A DNA stretch of 64,000 nt from Posidonia oceanica (lineage: Eukaryota; Streptophyta; Magnoliopsida; Alismatales; Posidoniaceae). Positions 1-12,948 of this stretch are shown here, piece by piece; position 1 is the first letter of the stretch; every line of letters begins with the position of its first letter. The stretch is from the NCBI GenBank assembly GCA_037176725.1, contig JAZBRS010000049.1:35208001-35272000 (forward strand), written 5' to 3'. The translations under genes were made by a program, and so were the position numbers. Below the pieces are notes generated by a model that did not search any database, was not told where the DNA came from, and was given only the letters and a program-made list of their open reading frames with translations.

Positions 1-1630
1 GAAGGAGGGATGTCGCGGGCCGGGCCTGGGATTTTGAAAAAAAAGAAGGAAAAGGAAAACGGGCCGATGGGCCCAGTAAGGAAGAAAAGAAAATAAAAAG
101 GAAGAAAGAAAGAAAGAGAGGGGAAAGAAAGGAAATAAAATTAGAAAAAATAAATTAAAAATAAATGAATATACTAGAAAGGTTGTGTTGTGGGTTAGGG
201 TTTTAATTAGATTTTTTAATGACTGTTTTGGGGTTAATTAATGTGTTTTGGGCTTGATTAGGGTTTTAGGGCTTTCATTTGTTTTTAATTTGTTTTCCAC
301 TTGATTAAGTGTTTGTTAAATCTTTTAAATTGTTTTTAAAATTGTGTTTTCTTGTTAAGTATTTTAGGATGTTAATTAGTATTTTTAGGATTTATTTTTA
401 TATTAATTAGAGTGGGTTTTGGCTTTTAGTTTTAATCTTTTAAAGTTTTCTTTTCTTAAGTCTTTTGAATTATGTTTTGATTTTTTATTTGTTAATTTTT
501 CTTGAAATTTTTAGTTGGATTTCTCTGGCTTGATGGGGTGTTTTTTAAGTCTTTTAAACGTGTTTTCCTTTTCCTTTTTAATTAAGTCATCATGTTGTTT
601 TTCTTATGTTTATTAGGTTAAGTCTTTTTGCTTCTTTAATTACTTATCTTAGTGTTTATTTTTTAATTCTTCTTTTTAGGGTTTGTTGTTTTTTTTTAGT
701 TCTTCTGATGGGGGTTTTTACTTTTGGTGGGTTTTGATTTTATTTTAGTTTTTTTCTCGATTTTTCAGTGTTTTCTTTTGGTTTGTTTTGTATTTTTTAG
801 TTTGCATGCTTGAGCTTGATTTAGTTAAGTTTAAGTTTTTTAATTGCTTGTTTAATGTTTTTTAGTTGTTTTTCTTAGAACTCTGATTTGTCTCTTTTAT
901 GTTTTGGGGTTTTACAGATTTTTAGGGATTTTTAGGGGTTTTTGCAAAAGAGAGAAAAGGGAAAGAGGAGGAGGAAAGAAATGGGAAAAGGAGGGAAATA
1001 GAGGGAAAAGAGATAGGTTTGAGGGAAATGATTTTTAAAATTCAGGAAAAATGCTAAAAATAAAATAAAAATAGGAATAAGATAGAGAAGGGATAGAAGT
1101 ACAAAGAGGGCCCACAGCCAAGCCAGAAAAAGGGCAAGAAGGGGATGAAAAGAGAGACGATAATCAGGAGAGAGAGAGGAGAGAGAAAACGATAATCTCG
1201 GAGAGAGAAAACGATAATTTGGCCAAAAGGGGGGCTTAGAGGTCTCGGAAAGGGGTGAAACTTGGCGGGTGTGTAGTCTAGGGTTTCTAGTTTTGGTCCC
1301 AGAGGTTTAGGTTTGATTTCGAGGAGGTTTTGGAAGGGTTTTAAGGTGTAGAAAAAGGTGGTTTTGCCTAAGTTTCCTAGGATTTTTGGGAGGGGTTCCG
1401 GTTTGAATTTTTGCAGGCTTTTTGGTGGGTTTACTAAGTCATCAGGGGTGAGTTTTCCTATGGGTTTTGGTTAGTTTTCAGGTTCGGGAAAGGGGGGTAA
1501 TCTTAGGTCGAGTTTGGGCTTGTTTTGAGGGAAAAGAGGAAGAGAAAGGTGTGGGTTTGGGTCTAGATTTGGGTCCAGCAGCTACCAGAAGGTTCCAATC
1601 GATCCGGCCTGTCAAAATGGGGTGTCAACA
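1..1630 (-). mobile_element. Element A: terminal 1.6 kb of a giant Ogre-like LTR
   Basis: This stretch matches the outer part of the B LTR (about 29.9-31.5 kb, same strand) and, reverse-complemented, the start of the C LTR (45564 to about 47.2 kb). It ends in TGTCAACA at 1630, which read on the minus strand is the LTR start TGTTGACA. At 1631 the sequence switches abruptly to the protease reading frame of element D, so A inserted into D. The candidate target duplication copy is CCAAG at 1631-1635; its partner lies left of the window. The block is a GC-rich start, then T-rich sequence with GTTTTTAATT-like words, then purine-rich GAGAGAGA. No gene is seen. A solo LTR and the end of a complete element cannot be told apart here. 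Confidence 0.85.
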
Positions 1631-2723
1631 CCAAGTTACCATTGGCCCTCTCCAAATGGAAACAGAGCTCATAGTAGTTGATGCCCCAATCTCGTATCGG
1701 CTCATCTTAGGGCGCCAATGGATCGAGGAGATCAAGGCAGTCACCTCCCCACGCCACCAATGCATGAAGTTCCCTTATCAAGGGAAAATCATCAAAATAC
1801 GGGGAGACGAGCCAGTGGAAGCTGAGGCCCACCTGGTAATAATCCTGACTATCACACCGGCGCCATTGATCAGGGACTCAACTGCCAAGGCCATAAACAA
1901 TGTCAAAAAGGTCTTCGCTCCCAAGAGTATTGACATAAATCAATACGATTACCCCGACCACATGAAAAGGCCTTGGGAGATCCTCCTCAAGATAGGATAC
2001 ACCCTGGGGAAAGGACTTGGCCGCCAGGAACAAGGAATGAGGGACGCGCTTGAAACGCCAGAGGAGCGCAGTCGTACCGGGCTAGGGTACCTTGGGCAAC
2101 CAGACCCAAGCAAACCTCTAGCATGGTCACTTGCCAACCACTTCATGTCAGTCGGGCTACAAGTGCATGACAAGCAAGTGTCAGACACAGTTCCCGACTT
2201 TCCAGCAACAACAACAACCGCAAAGGCCCCTAAGCCCGTCATCCTCAGCGCTCTTACAGACCCCGAGACGGCACTAACTCCTTCTCCCTGCCTAGAAGAA
2301 GTTCCAACCATCCTCAACGCTTCAACGAAGCCCGAGGAAGAAGCACCAACCTCCTACACGGAAGAGGTCCCTGCTGCTCTCCCCGCATCCCCAGAAGCTC
2401 CTTTACCTCCGGACATCTAGGCAAGCGATTCCTCCGGAGCCTCCACTGAAGGCGCTGAAGCAGAGGACTCCGACCCTGTTTGCGAGCTCACCTGCCTTTT
2501 CAACAATCTACGACCTTGTCCCCCGAAGCAAGAAGGGACCAAGGCCACAGGTTAAACTCCCCAACCTCCAGACATCCAAGCAAGCGACTCCTCCGGAACC
2601 TCTACTGAAGACACCAAAGCAGAGGACTCCGACCTCATCTGCAAACTCTCCCATTTCCTCAGCAACCTACGGCCTTGCCCCTCTAAGCAAGAAGGGGCCG
2701 GGGCCACAGACTGAACGCCCAAT
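1631..2723 (+). pseudogene. D: C-terminal protease piece, G-patch domain and linker
   Basis: The open frame physically continues from LTR A, but codons before 1631 are LTR sequence. From 1631 the product resembles the second protease domain of E: a TIGP motif, a strand ending in LILGRQW, then SPRHQC.KFP. The catalytic Asp side is missing because A cut the gene. At about 1975-2090 follows a G-patch: IGYTLGKGLG, then GLGY with spaced glycines. G-patches bind RNA and helicases and also occur in some retroviral protease regions. A Pro/Thr/Ala-rich linker follows. The frame stops at TAG 2418; the same place in the following repeat copy reads CAA, so this is a Gln-to-stop change. Two later in-frame stops lie in the linker. 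Confidence 0.75.
2406..2723 (+). repeat. D linker: 53-codon tandem duplication
   Basis: Two direct copies of 159 bp start at 2406 and 2565. Both encode an acidic Ser-rich segment (ASDSSG, then AEDSD) followed by LRPCP and KQEG. The period is a multiple of three, so the duplication kept the frame. It lies between the G-patch and RT. Confidence 0.8.
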
Positions 2724-2798
2724 GGCGAACCGCCTCCACAACAGAGGCAAACCTAGGGGCAAACCCCCTACCCTTGTGAATAATTTCTTTCCAGCATT

Positions 2799-5700
2799 TT
2801 GTTTTCGCATGATTTACTTTCCAGCAATTTACTTCCTAGTTTAGATAGTAGTGGGGAAGGTAAACGAGGGCAAGGCAGGGACGGCTTAACCACCACCGTG
2901 TCCTCGCAAAAAGTATCTAATCACTCTACTAAGTGTGCAGGTCGGAACAGGAAGGAGCCGATCACCCAAACTGTAAAAGTATGTCACTATACCACAGCAT
3001 TGCCACAGGAGCTAGCCACGTCGCATGCCATCTTTCTGGTCGAAGAAGTGTCAAATATCACTGGCAAAAACACTGGAAACTATGAAGTCTTCGAGCTGGT
3101 GGATACAGAAGAGGACCCAGATGAAGAATCGGTAGACCCTGCCATCTTCGAAGAAATGATGAAGAAATACGATGAGCATACCAAGGCTGCCGCTGAAGAA
3201 ACAGAGGAAGTCAATCTAGGCACTGAAGATGATCCAAGACCAGTCTGGATAAGCTCTGCCCTCAACTCAGATGAACGGACCAGAATGGAAAGACTACTCA
3301 AAAAGTATATGAAGGTACTGGCCTTCTCCTACGGAGAAATGCCTAGGCTTGATTCACTACTGGTGGAGCACAGGCTCCTTCTCAAGCCAGACGCTAAGAC
3401 AGCGAAGCAAAAGCTCCGACGTCTACGTCCAGACCTCGCTCTAAAAGTCAAAGAGGAGATAGACAAGCTACACAAGGTGAAGTTCATCAAAGTTGTGGTG
3501 TATCCAGAATGGATTGCCAACATATTTCCAGTGATGAAGAAAGATGGCAAAGCGCACGTGTGCGTTGACTACAGAAACCTCAATGAAGCATGCCCAAAAG
3601 ACGATTTCCCTCTTCCGCACATAGACATCCTCATAAACAACACTGCAGGCCATGAGATGCTTTCATTCATGGATGGCTTCTCCGATTACAACCAGATTAA
3701 ACTTGCAGAAGAAGACCAGGAGAAAACCGCATTTACTACTCCATGGTGGACCTACTGCTATGTAGTCATGCCGTTCGGATTAAAGAACACCGGAGCCACC
3801 TATCAGAGGGCTATGATGGCAATCTTTCACGTTATGATACACAATTGCATGGAGTGCTATGTGGATGACTTATTAGAGAAAGTCCAAAACAAGAGAGGGA
3901 CACTTTGAAGCACTAGAAAGAGTACTCTAGAGAGCAGACCAGTACAATCTCAGAATGAACCCCAAGAAGTGTGTCTTCGGGGTCACTGCCGAAAAGCTGC
4001 TTGGCTTCATAGTGAGCAAAATGGGCATAGAAGTGGATCCCACCAAAGCCAAAGCTATAACAGCCATGCCACCGCCAAGGAACATCAAGGAACTCAGAGG
4101 ACTCATAGGAAGGCTACAGTTCATCCGAAGATTCATCACTCAGCATGCGGAAAAGTGTAGACCATTCTATGAGCTCTTAAAAGGCGGTGCAGAATTTAGG
4201 TGGGATCACACCTGTCAGAAGGCCTTCGATGAGTTGAAACTCTACCTCCTCAACCCTCCAGTACTGACTGCTCCAGTCCCCGAGAGGCCATTACTACTCT
4301 ACTTGGCCGTTACTAATAACTCGGTGGGTGTTGTCCTTGCACAACACGATGAAACTGGGAGGAAGGAGAAAGCAGTTTATTACCTTAGCAGAACGTTCAT
4401 CGAATATGAGAGGAAGTACTCCCAGATCGAGAGACACAGCTTAGCCTTAGTATGGGCCTCACAAAAGCTTAGGCACTATTTTCTTGCACACAAAGTCTAC
4501 TACTTAGCCAAGATGGACTCCATCAAGTACATGTTTGAGAAACCAGCATTGTCCGGAAGGCTAGCACGATGGCAAATGCTCCTTACTGAGTTCAACCTAC
4601 AATTCATCACCCAGAAGGCAATCAAGGGGCAAGCCATCGCGGACCAACTCGCTGGGCTGCCTGTGTCAGAGTATCAGCCAGTGTCAACAGATTTTCCAGA
4701 CGAGGAAATACTGGCAATCAATAGTGTCGTGCCACTCATTAGAGAACGGACCCTCCATTTCGATGGAGCACTTAATTCACAAGGCGCTGGAATAGGGACA
4801 ACACTCCTCACTCCAGAGGGTGTCATTCTCCCTGTTGCAGCACAACTACTCTTCTCAGCGAGTAACAACATTGTAGAATACGAGGCACTCATTCTAGGGC
4901 TCCGAATGGCTCTCGATCTAGGGCAAGAAGGCTAAAAGTGGTTGGGGACTCATAGCTTGTCATACGACAAGTCCTCAACAAATACAAGACCCTCTCGCCA
5001 AAGCTGCAGGAATACCGCAACCTAGCTAAAGCCTTACTGAAGAAATTTGACCGGGTTATATATGTGCATGCCCTTAGAAGCAACAACATCCTGCCTTATT
5101 CATTAGCCTCATTGGCATCCTCGCTCCCCTTCAGCTCAGGGACAGATGAGCAATCCATCATGGTACGAAGAATCAGCACTCCAACAGTGGGGTCTGCCAC
5201 CGAATGGGTTCAAGAACTCAGAGAGGAACTAAACCAGGAAAGCTTAATATGCACAGAGGTCTGTTATCAAGGAGCTACAGAAGTAAACGACGATGGCAAC
5301 CCGTGGTATTATGACATACAGAATTATGTACAAGATCGCGCCTTCCCGGCCTATGCGACTCCCAAGGACAGAGAAGCACTGAGGAGGATGGCTACCAAAT
5401 ACTACATCAGAGCCAACACACTCTTTCAGAGAACGCCCCTAGGGATTGAACTCCGATGTGTGGATACATCTGAGTCGGCCGAGATCCTCAAGGAAACACA
5501 TGAGGGAGTCTGTGGAGGCCACATCAACTCCCAGTTCATAGCTAAAATGATCATCAGAAGGGGGTACTACTGGCCAACCATGGAAGCCGACTGCGCAAGT
5601 AAAGTCAAGCGATGCAAGAGCTGCCAACTGCACACCAACAAGATCCATGCTCCTGCTTCAGCGCTTCACGCTTTATCAACACCATGGCCTTTCTCCATGT

Positions 5701-6551
5701 GGGCCTTCGATGTGGTGGGACCTATCCATCAGGGAAAGGGCAACACTTTCATCCTGGCGGCAACAGAATACTTCACCAAATGGGCAGAAGCAGAGGCATT
5801 TGCAAACATCAAGGCCACAACCCTGTGCCGATTCGTACAGCGAAATATCATCGCAAGGTTCGGGGTGCCTAAAGCCTTAGTAGCAGACAACGAACCAATC
5901 TTCATCTCAGAAGAGTTCAAGCGGTTATGCCAGAAATTCGGTATCACTCTACACCACTCTTCCCCATATTACCTGCAAGGGAATGGTCAAGCAGAAGCTA
6001 CTAACAAAACCTTAATCAAAATTATTAAAAAGACGGTAGAAGACGCTAAGGGATCGGATTGGTCAGGTGAGCTTGTTAATGCATTATGGGCATACCGCAC
6101 CACCATAAGGACGGCAACGGATCAAACCCCCTACGCTTTAACCTTTGGTATGGAAGCAGTGGTCCCATACGAGATCCTGATCCCCTCATTAAGAGTTAAG
6201 ATTGATAGGAGAATGTCTGCCGAAGAAAAGAGGCAAGCTTTACTCCTTGATCTAGAACACCTTGATGACAAACAGCTGGCAGCCGCTGAGCATACGCTTG
6301 TCTACCAACAAAGGTTAACGAAGACTTACCAGAAGAAAGTAATTGAACGCAAGTTTAAAATTGGTGATCTAGTGCTTAAAGAAGTGTTGCCCTACAATAA
6401 GCCCCACCCTAAGGGAAAGTTAAAGCCAAATTGGGAAGGACCCTACATAATGGTTGCTGTATATCCAGGGAATGCTTATCGACTATCCCATAACGGAACA
6501 GATCTTCCTGACCCTTGGAATGCAATGCACTTGAAAAGGTACTACCCTTGA
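2799..6551 (+). pseudogene. D: pol (RT, RNase H, second RNase H, integrase), broken
   Basis: RT is recognised by KVVVYPEW, CVDYRNLN, FPLPHID, FMDGFSDYNQIK, MPFGLKN and the catalytic YVDD at 3858-3869. A conventional RNase H follows (LLLYLAVTNNSVG, YYLSRTF), then an archaeal-type RNase H starting LHFDGALNSQG. Integrase has the zinc-binding H/H and CKSC motifs near 5500-5630, catalytic AFDVVGP, a DN pair and GQAEATNK, and a C-terminal GPY-type end (WEGPYIM). A frameshift follows YVDD at about 3880, with a TAG shortly after. A second frameshift sits at about 4925 in the second RNase H, with TAG at 4953. From there to 6551 the frame is open, so integrase is nearly complete. The ATG at 2799 need not be the true start; in such elements pol is part of a polyprotein. 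Confidence 0.9.
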
Positions 6552-7957
6552 TCAGTATGCCTATATCATTAAAGAGACCTAGGGCCTAACACCAACCCAG
6601 AAAAGGGAGGGATTCCCAAAGCCAATAGGAAGAGGAACACCTAGGGGAACCCATGCCTTGTCCTGTTTCCACATACACACCGCACAGGAAGGTAAGGGAA
6701 GAGTAGGCTCGGAGCGGAGGCTTAGAGTACGAACTACTTGCCAAAGCAACTTAGAAAGCGGCAAAAACTGCCCAAACAGAGAGGAAAGAAGGCAGCAAAG
6801 AAGCTGTCCAAGTAAGGAACCAACGAAAAGAGACAGTAAAAGAAACAGTCCAACTAAAAGAGGTCAGCAAAGAGCTGTCCAAAGAGCAGAAAAGAGCATA
6901 GCAAAAGCTATCTGCGCATCTAAAAGTATAAAGCATAGAAAGACGCATTAAGGACTAAAGAAAGGCAAGCAGGAATCAAGACCTAAGCCAAAACCGAGAG
7001 TCCACTAAATCCCGAAACTTCCCCTAACCTATTCTCACTAAACAGGCAAGGAGTAAGCAACCCCAGGTGGTCAAGGACTGAAAAGGCCCAGGGAGTAGCA
7101 ACCCAAGTAAGGACTGGTGTGTGGACCGAAGTCTTTTAAAAAGGGTGTAGGCATGACCTAAGGGACACACCCACAAATGTAAGGCCCACTCATCCGGTTG
7201 AAACAAACCCCGAGGCTAATGCTTAAGATAGGTACTCATCTTTCCCCATTAGAAGAACTAAAAATCCAAAAAAATCATATAACCCAAAAATCCAAAAAAA
7301 TCATATAACTCAAAATCCAAAAAAATCATATAACCCAAAAAACCAAAAAAATCATATAACCCAAAAAAAACCAAAAAAATCATATAATCCAAAACACCAA
7401 AAATTATTACAAAGCTTAAAAAAAAAAAAAGACATCCAACCTACATACAAGTGAAAACTTAGTAAATAGGAAAACTGGAGTTAATCTGGCCGATGATGCA
7501 ACCATCGACTCACCAAGATTCGGAGTTAGCGTCCTACTCAAGCGTGTCTTACGACTTGGGTACGCTCTCTCAACAAAGACATTACTAGCATAATGATCTT
7601 TAGAGCATCCACGGATGACTCATAATCAGCATCTACTGGGCTCTAATTTCCATCTCTTTAGCTGAGGCCAGAAATTAATTCCCTCCACCCATTTAAAATA
7701 AGCATGCAATAACATCTGTTATGCCCCTTGTTAATTAATTAACTTAGCCTAAATCTTTTCATTTGACATACTTTCTTTTTGGTTAATTAGTAAACTTAGC
7801 CAAATCTTTCGCCTAAGGAGGTATGCTCGTTGATTACTAACATGAAAAGTAAGCATGTGCAGGAAACAAAGCGAAACAAAAACCTTTCATATGAATATTC
7901 ACAAGTACAGACTCTGGCAAAAGAAAAGTACAGACTGACAAAAAGAAAGGTACAAGC
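6552..7957 (+). other. D: region between pol and the antisense gene
   Basis: About 1.4 kb of A-rich non-coding sequence with no supported gene. The open frame at 6658-6951 is Lys/Arg/Ser-rich and shows no domain. It holds a short tandem repeat near 7257-7400 and a loose duplication around AACTTAGCC/AAATCTTT at 7741-7808. The last part holds the 3' flank of the antisense PMD gene. Confidence 0.6.
7257..7400 (+). repeat. D: about 26-bp tandem repeat
   Basis: Five to six imperfect copies of an A-rich unit containing CAAAAAAATCATATAACC. It lies in the D region behind pol, where Tat elements often carry tandem repeats. Confidence 0.75.
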
Positions 7958-9812
7958 TCAATGGCCGGACTCGCCGCTATCCTCGCATCCACCGCCTAGA
8001 GGCCTCGATGCGGGCTGCGCCACAGAAGACGTCGCTCCACTCCAACTCCTCTCCCGAGACTCCCTCAACATGGAGTGAACCATCTCAAGGTGGGGAGAAG
8101 ACCGCGCTCTCGCAATTTGCTCAGCCATCAAGACCCTAGAATGCCCTGACCCTGCAGGAGCTGCAGCAATAGGGGCAGGCATCAGATCAGCCACGTCAGC
8201 ACCAGGAAGCACTGTCGCAACCACTGTCTCTGTCTGCATTAGCCGTATCTCCATTTCCCGCATCTGCCGCCCATGGAAATCGCTCAACTGAAATAAAACA
8301 AATCACAGAATAAGAGCACTTTATAAACAGAAAGCAGAAAGGCTAGCTACAACTAAAGCATTAAAGACAGAACAGAAGTACCCTTCTCAGGGAAGTAGCC
8401 TCAAACTGAGCCCTGGCCGCTGCCGCATCAGATGCCGCCACACGAGCCTCTAACTCCTGGATGCGGTTGTCACCCTCCCGCTCTGCCTGACTGAGATGCC
8501 CCTGTAGCTCCTCGGCACGCCCCAAGGCATCGTCCAACTGGCTCTGAGTAGGACCAGTGGCCGGAGGCGTGTGGATCAAGTCCATCATCGCCCGAATCTG
8601 CACAATGAAGCCATACTAGTTAGAGGACAAATATTTACAAATATCTAAAGCAAGAAAAGAGTAGAAATACCTCTGAATCGTGAGCCTGGACCTCCTCAGC
8701 AAGCACGCCCTCGGCGTGGGAGGCAGCTGGACCTGTGGTGGCAGTAGGGGCAGGCTCTGCACTCGTCGAAGCACCCTCAGCCTGTATCAAAGCAAAGACG
8801 ACAATTAGACAAGTAGAAATAGGCACCAACAACTAACAAAGGGAGACACTACTCACTCGTGCTCGAAGCTCGTCCATCTGGGACAGGAGCACGTCCCTCT
8901 CCCTCACCTGCTCCGCCACTCACAAGGAGTGCGCCTCCTGCTGAGTCCTGCACGCCTCAGTCATCCCCTCTGAAGCGTTCATCTGCACAAACAAGGGAGA
9001 TGTGTAAGCAAGTGAACAAGTAAAGGAGCAGTCGAATAACACAACACCAAAAGGGATTGCTTACCAACTCCTCAATACGGCTGCGGGCAATCGCTAACTC
9101 GTGACGGAGGTCGCCGACGCTCTCACTAGAACCAGTGCCCATCGGTACGTTGGAGCGACCATAAAAGATGTCACGGTGGAAGACGATCAGACGGCTAAAC
9201 TCAGAATCAAACCAGGTCCTCCACGCCGCCTCTGTCTCTGCAGAACCACCAGAAAGCTGCTCTCCAAACCGCTGAGGAGCATCGCTCCGACCTCCCGAAA
9301 TGGATCCCCGAGAGCAATCCGCAGGACCCACAGCCGGAATAACCTGCTGAAGGTCGAACTGTCACAGGACACAGCCCACCTAGATGTAGTGACATCGGAA
9401 GAGGCTAAAAAGCCAGCACTCCCAAAAGAACAAGTGGGAACCGCGCGCCATGGGCTCCTCATTAGCATGCTCACCCTTAGAGTAGGGTCTCCAGACAACC
9501 TGCAAGCACAAATCAGTCAGAAACCAGTAAACTGTGCAAGAGAGAGGGACCTAAGCACTGAAACTCACCCACTCCTCTGGGAGGATCTCTAACAGGAAGC
9601 GGCCCAGATGTCTCACAGGGCGAATCCACTCCGGAGCCAGTTTCACCTCGCTCCACCGCCGAGCTCGGGGAAACTCGACGGGACCATCTCCTGGCACTCC
9701 AGGTCAGAGGTACACGAAGTGCTCGAAGATCCAGGTCTGTCACACAAAGTAACAATTCCAAGTCAGCAACAGTCAAACAAATAGAAGGCAAGCAAATAAA
9801 TAAAGCACAAAC

Positions 9813-10466
9813 TTGGAAAAGAGGCAGACAGCCTGAAAGAGAGCGGGTCTGGCCCACAACAAAAGACTCCAGCCGGGAGTTCAAATAAACCAACACGGCT
9901 GAGCCCCAAGAGTATCTACCGATCCTCTCCACCTGAAGAAGGAGAGGAGCAAAACCGGCATGTAACATCTGAGAAGACGTGCCGAAGAAGAGCCTATGAA
10001 ACAGAATGGACAAAAAGAGCCGGAGCTGCTGATCTGCTATCTCCAGGGTCACCTCGTCAACAAGAAGAAGGTCGTCCAGTCGATCCTTCAGCCACTTGAT
10101 GTTGACGCGTGTATGGAAGCAACCAGAAGGGGGAGGTCGTGCACCATAACAAGCCTCTAGCTCGTCACCATAGTCAGGCTGCAAAGGCACTATCACAGGC
10201 TCTCCGTCAACCCTCAGACCCACCAGCCACACTACGTCCTCCAGGGTGATCATCATCTCGCCTACGCGAAAGATGAAGTTGCCGGAACTCCTGTTGTACC
10301 TCTCAGTGAAAGAAACCAGCAATCCCAAGTGAATCTCAAAAGGCATGATCTCCAAGAAATGGCCGAAGCCCATCCCTGCAAGTCTTGCCTGCTGGAACTC
10401 TGGGAGGTCGAGGTACGTCTCGTGCAAGTCATTCCAACTAGAGCGCGTCCGGCTCGACAATGGCAT
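9813..10466 (-). other. PMD core exon of the antisense gene
   Basis: This 218-codon open stretch is the best-conserved part of the antisense gene. In order it shows an N-terminal helix region (WNDLHETYLDLPEF), FTERYNRSSGNFIFRVGEM, ITLEDVVWLVGLRVDGEP, a charged KWLKDRLDDLL segment, LFHRLFFGTSSQMLHAGFAP and GRYSWGSAVLVYL. This order and spacing are those of the plant mobile domain. It has no internal stop, unlike exons 4 to 6. Confidence 0.85.
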
Positions 10467-10780
10467 TTGGCATAAAAGAAAACATTAAAAACATTAGTAA
10501 CTTAATAATAATCAAGCAAAGTAACTTAATAAAAGCCGGAAAAAAAAAACACATAAACCTCACCTGTCCTAGCTCTGTGAGCTCTACCGCTGTACGGGCT
10601 CTTCTAGGAGGAGAAGGGGACGCACCTGGATCAAGAGCACCCCCGTCACCAACCTCAGGCGGGACAGGAGACAGCACACGTGGTCGCCTCGCCCGGAGCT
10701 TGCGGGGACGAGAGGAACTCGCCTCCGCAGTGGAAGAACCGGCCTCGTCCCTCCTCGTCTCAGCCTCCTCATCAGAAGCC

Positions 10781-12948
10781 CTGAAATGGTATCACAAGCA
10801 GAGCATAGTCAAATAAAACCATTAATAATTCTCTTAATTGTTTCCCTAAACGCTAAATAGTCCACATAACCAACAAAAAGAGAAAAGAAATGCATCACTT
10901 TAACTAACCAACTTAAACTTAAAATTTAATTCTTAAATTTAATTTCTTTAAAAATCGATCCTTAAATAACTAAATCCATCTTCTTTAAAGTCAATCTTAT
11001 CAATCTTTTTAAAACCCATCTCTTTAATCAATCTTTTTAAAACCCATCTTTTTAATCAATCTTTTAAAACCCACCTCTTTAATCAATCTTTTAAAACCCA
11101 TCTTTTTAATCCACCCTTTTAAAACCCATCTTTTTAATCCACCTTTTTAATCAATCTTTTTAATCCACCTTTTTAATCAATCCTTTTAAATCAATCTTGT
11201 TAATCAACTCTTTTTAAAGCCATCCTTTTTAATCAATCTTTTTAATCAATCCTTTTTAATCAATCCTTTTTAATCAATCTTTTTAATCCACCTTTTTAAT
11301 CAATCCTTTTAAAATCAATCTTTTTAATCAATCTTCCTAATCAATCTTCTTAATCAATCTTTTTAAAATCAATCTTTCTAAAATCAATCTTCTTAATCAA
11401 TCTTTTTAAAATCAATCTTTTTAAAATCAATCTTTCTAAAATCAATCTTTTTAAATCCAATCTTTTAAAATCCAATCTTTTAAAAATCAATCTTTTAAAA
11501 TCAATCTTTTAAAATCAATCTTTTTAAATCAATCTTTTTAAAATCAATCCTTTTGAAAGCCATCTTTTAAAATCAATTTTTTTAAAACAATCTTCTCTTT
11601 TTCAATCCATCTTCGAAATCAATCTTTTTAATCAATCCTTTTAATCAATCCCTTCAAATCAATCTTTTTAAAATCAATCTTTTTCAATCCATCTTTTAAC
11701 ATCAAATCCATCCTTCAAAGATCAATCTTTCAAGGTTATAAACAAAAAAAAAAAAAAAAGATCATCCTTTTAAAACTCTAATATCCTAACTTTAAAATTC
11801 AAGACCCAACTCTAAACCAACTTAGACCTTTCACTAATCCATTTAGGTAACAAAAACATCATTCTCAATTAACAAACCAATTTAAACTTAAAAGTAAACC
11901 CTAAATTCAAAAGTCAAATTTAAAAACAAACTTTGAACCCTAATTCTAACTCTCACTTTAAAAAATCCTTAAATTCAAAAGTTTGGAGGCCTTAGGATCC
12001 GACTTTTAATTTAATTAATCCTTTTAAACGAATCCATCAAAAACTCCTTCAAAAATTCCTAAATCCAAACCAATCCATTAAATAATCTGAATATCTTTAA
12101 TAGGATCTTTGTTAAAATCAGAAATTAACCCCTCAAGTTAAAAGAGAATGGTTAATTCAATTGTTAAAAGATTAAGTCTCTTAAAAATTCTGGAAAAAAT
12201 TCGCCATAACCTCCCCTATAATTTCGACTAAAAAATTATATTTTCCTGCAAATTGGCAACATAAATACATTTCTACAAAGAAAAATTGAATAAACAATCA
12301 CATTTCACACCGAAATGGGTTTCCATTCACATTTAAACATCAAAATTCACATTAACATTCCCATTTCACATTCACATTCACATTTCCTTTCACATTTACA
12401 TCAAACATAACTTTAAGCAACTAAATTTACATAAACCTAAACTAAACCAAACTTAAACCTAAAACTCCACAATTAGAACTTAAAGTTCAGTTTTTCTAGA
12501 ACAACAAAACTAAAATAACAGAATTGATTAAAAACAAAACTAATAACATAAACAAAAGAACTAACAACAGAATTTAAGAATGAATTACAACCAAATTCAA
12601 TAAGCTAAAAACAGAATGAATTAATTACAACAAAATTTAATAAAACGAATTAATTACAACGAGATTCAATAAGTTAAAAACGGAACTAAACTAAGTTACC
12701 ACAGAATTTAATTAGACTAAATTAATCACGACAGAATTTAAAACTAAATTAATTAGACTAAACAGGATTCAAATAAATCAAGTAAAAACTAAAAACAGGA
12801 AACTGAATTTTTAATCAGAATTTCTAAACTGCAATTAAACTAAAATTCCTATAATAAACCTAAGTCTAAATCCTAATTACATTCCTAATTCAAAAAATAA
12901 CAAATGAATAAATAAAAGCAAAAAAAAGGGGGAGGAGAGGAAGATTAC
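10781..12948 (-). other. First intron of the antisense PMD gene (2.2 kb, A/T-rich)
   Basis: Read on the minus strand it opens with GGAG|GTAATC and closes with TTTCAG|GG, and it joins exon 1 to exon 2 in frame. It is far longer than the other introns because it contains a minisatellite (about 10975-11720) and a further A/T-rich stretch with ACAGAATTAATTA-like words at 12480-12790. No ORF is supported in it. Confidence 0.65.
10975..11720. repeat. Minisatellite of AATCAATCTTTTTAAA-type units
   Basis: About 45 imperfect copies of a 14-18 bp unit with core AATCAATCTTTTTAA, some reading CCCATC or CCACCT in place of CAATC. It lies wholly inside the first intron of the antisense gene and has expanded it. 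Confidence 0.85.

Noticed and set aside
6658..6951. 97-codon basic ORF after D pol
   Set aside because: Low-complexity Lys/Arg/Ser composition from A/G-rich DNA; no domain and no relative in the other elements.
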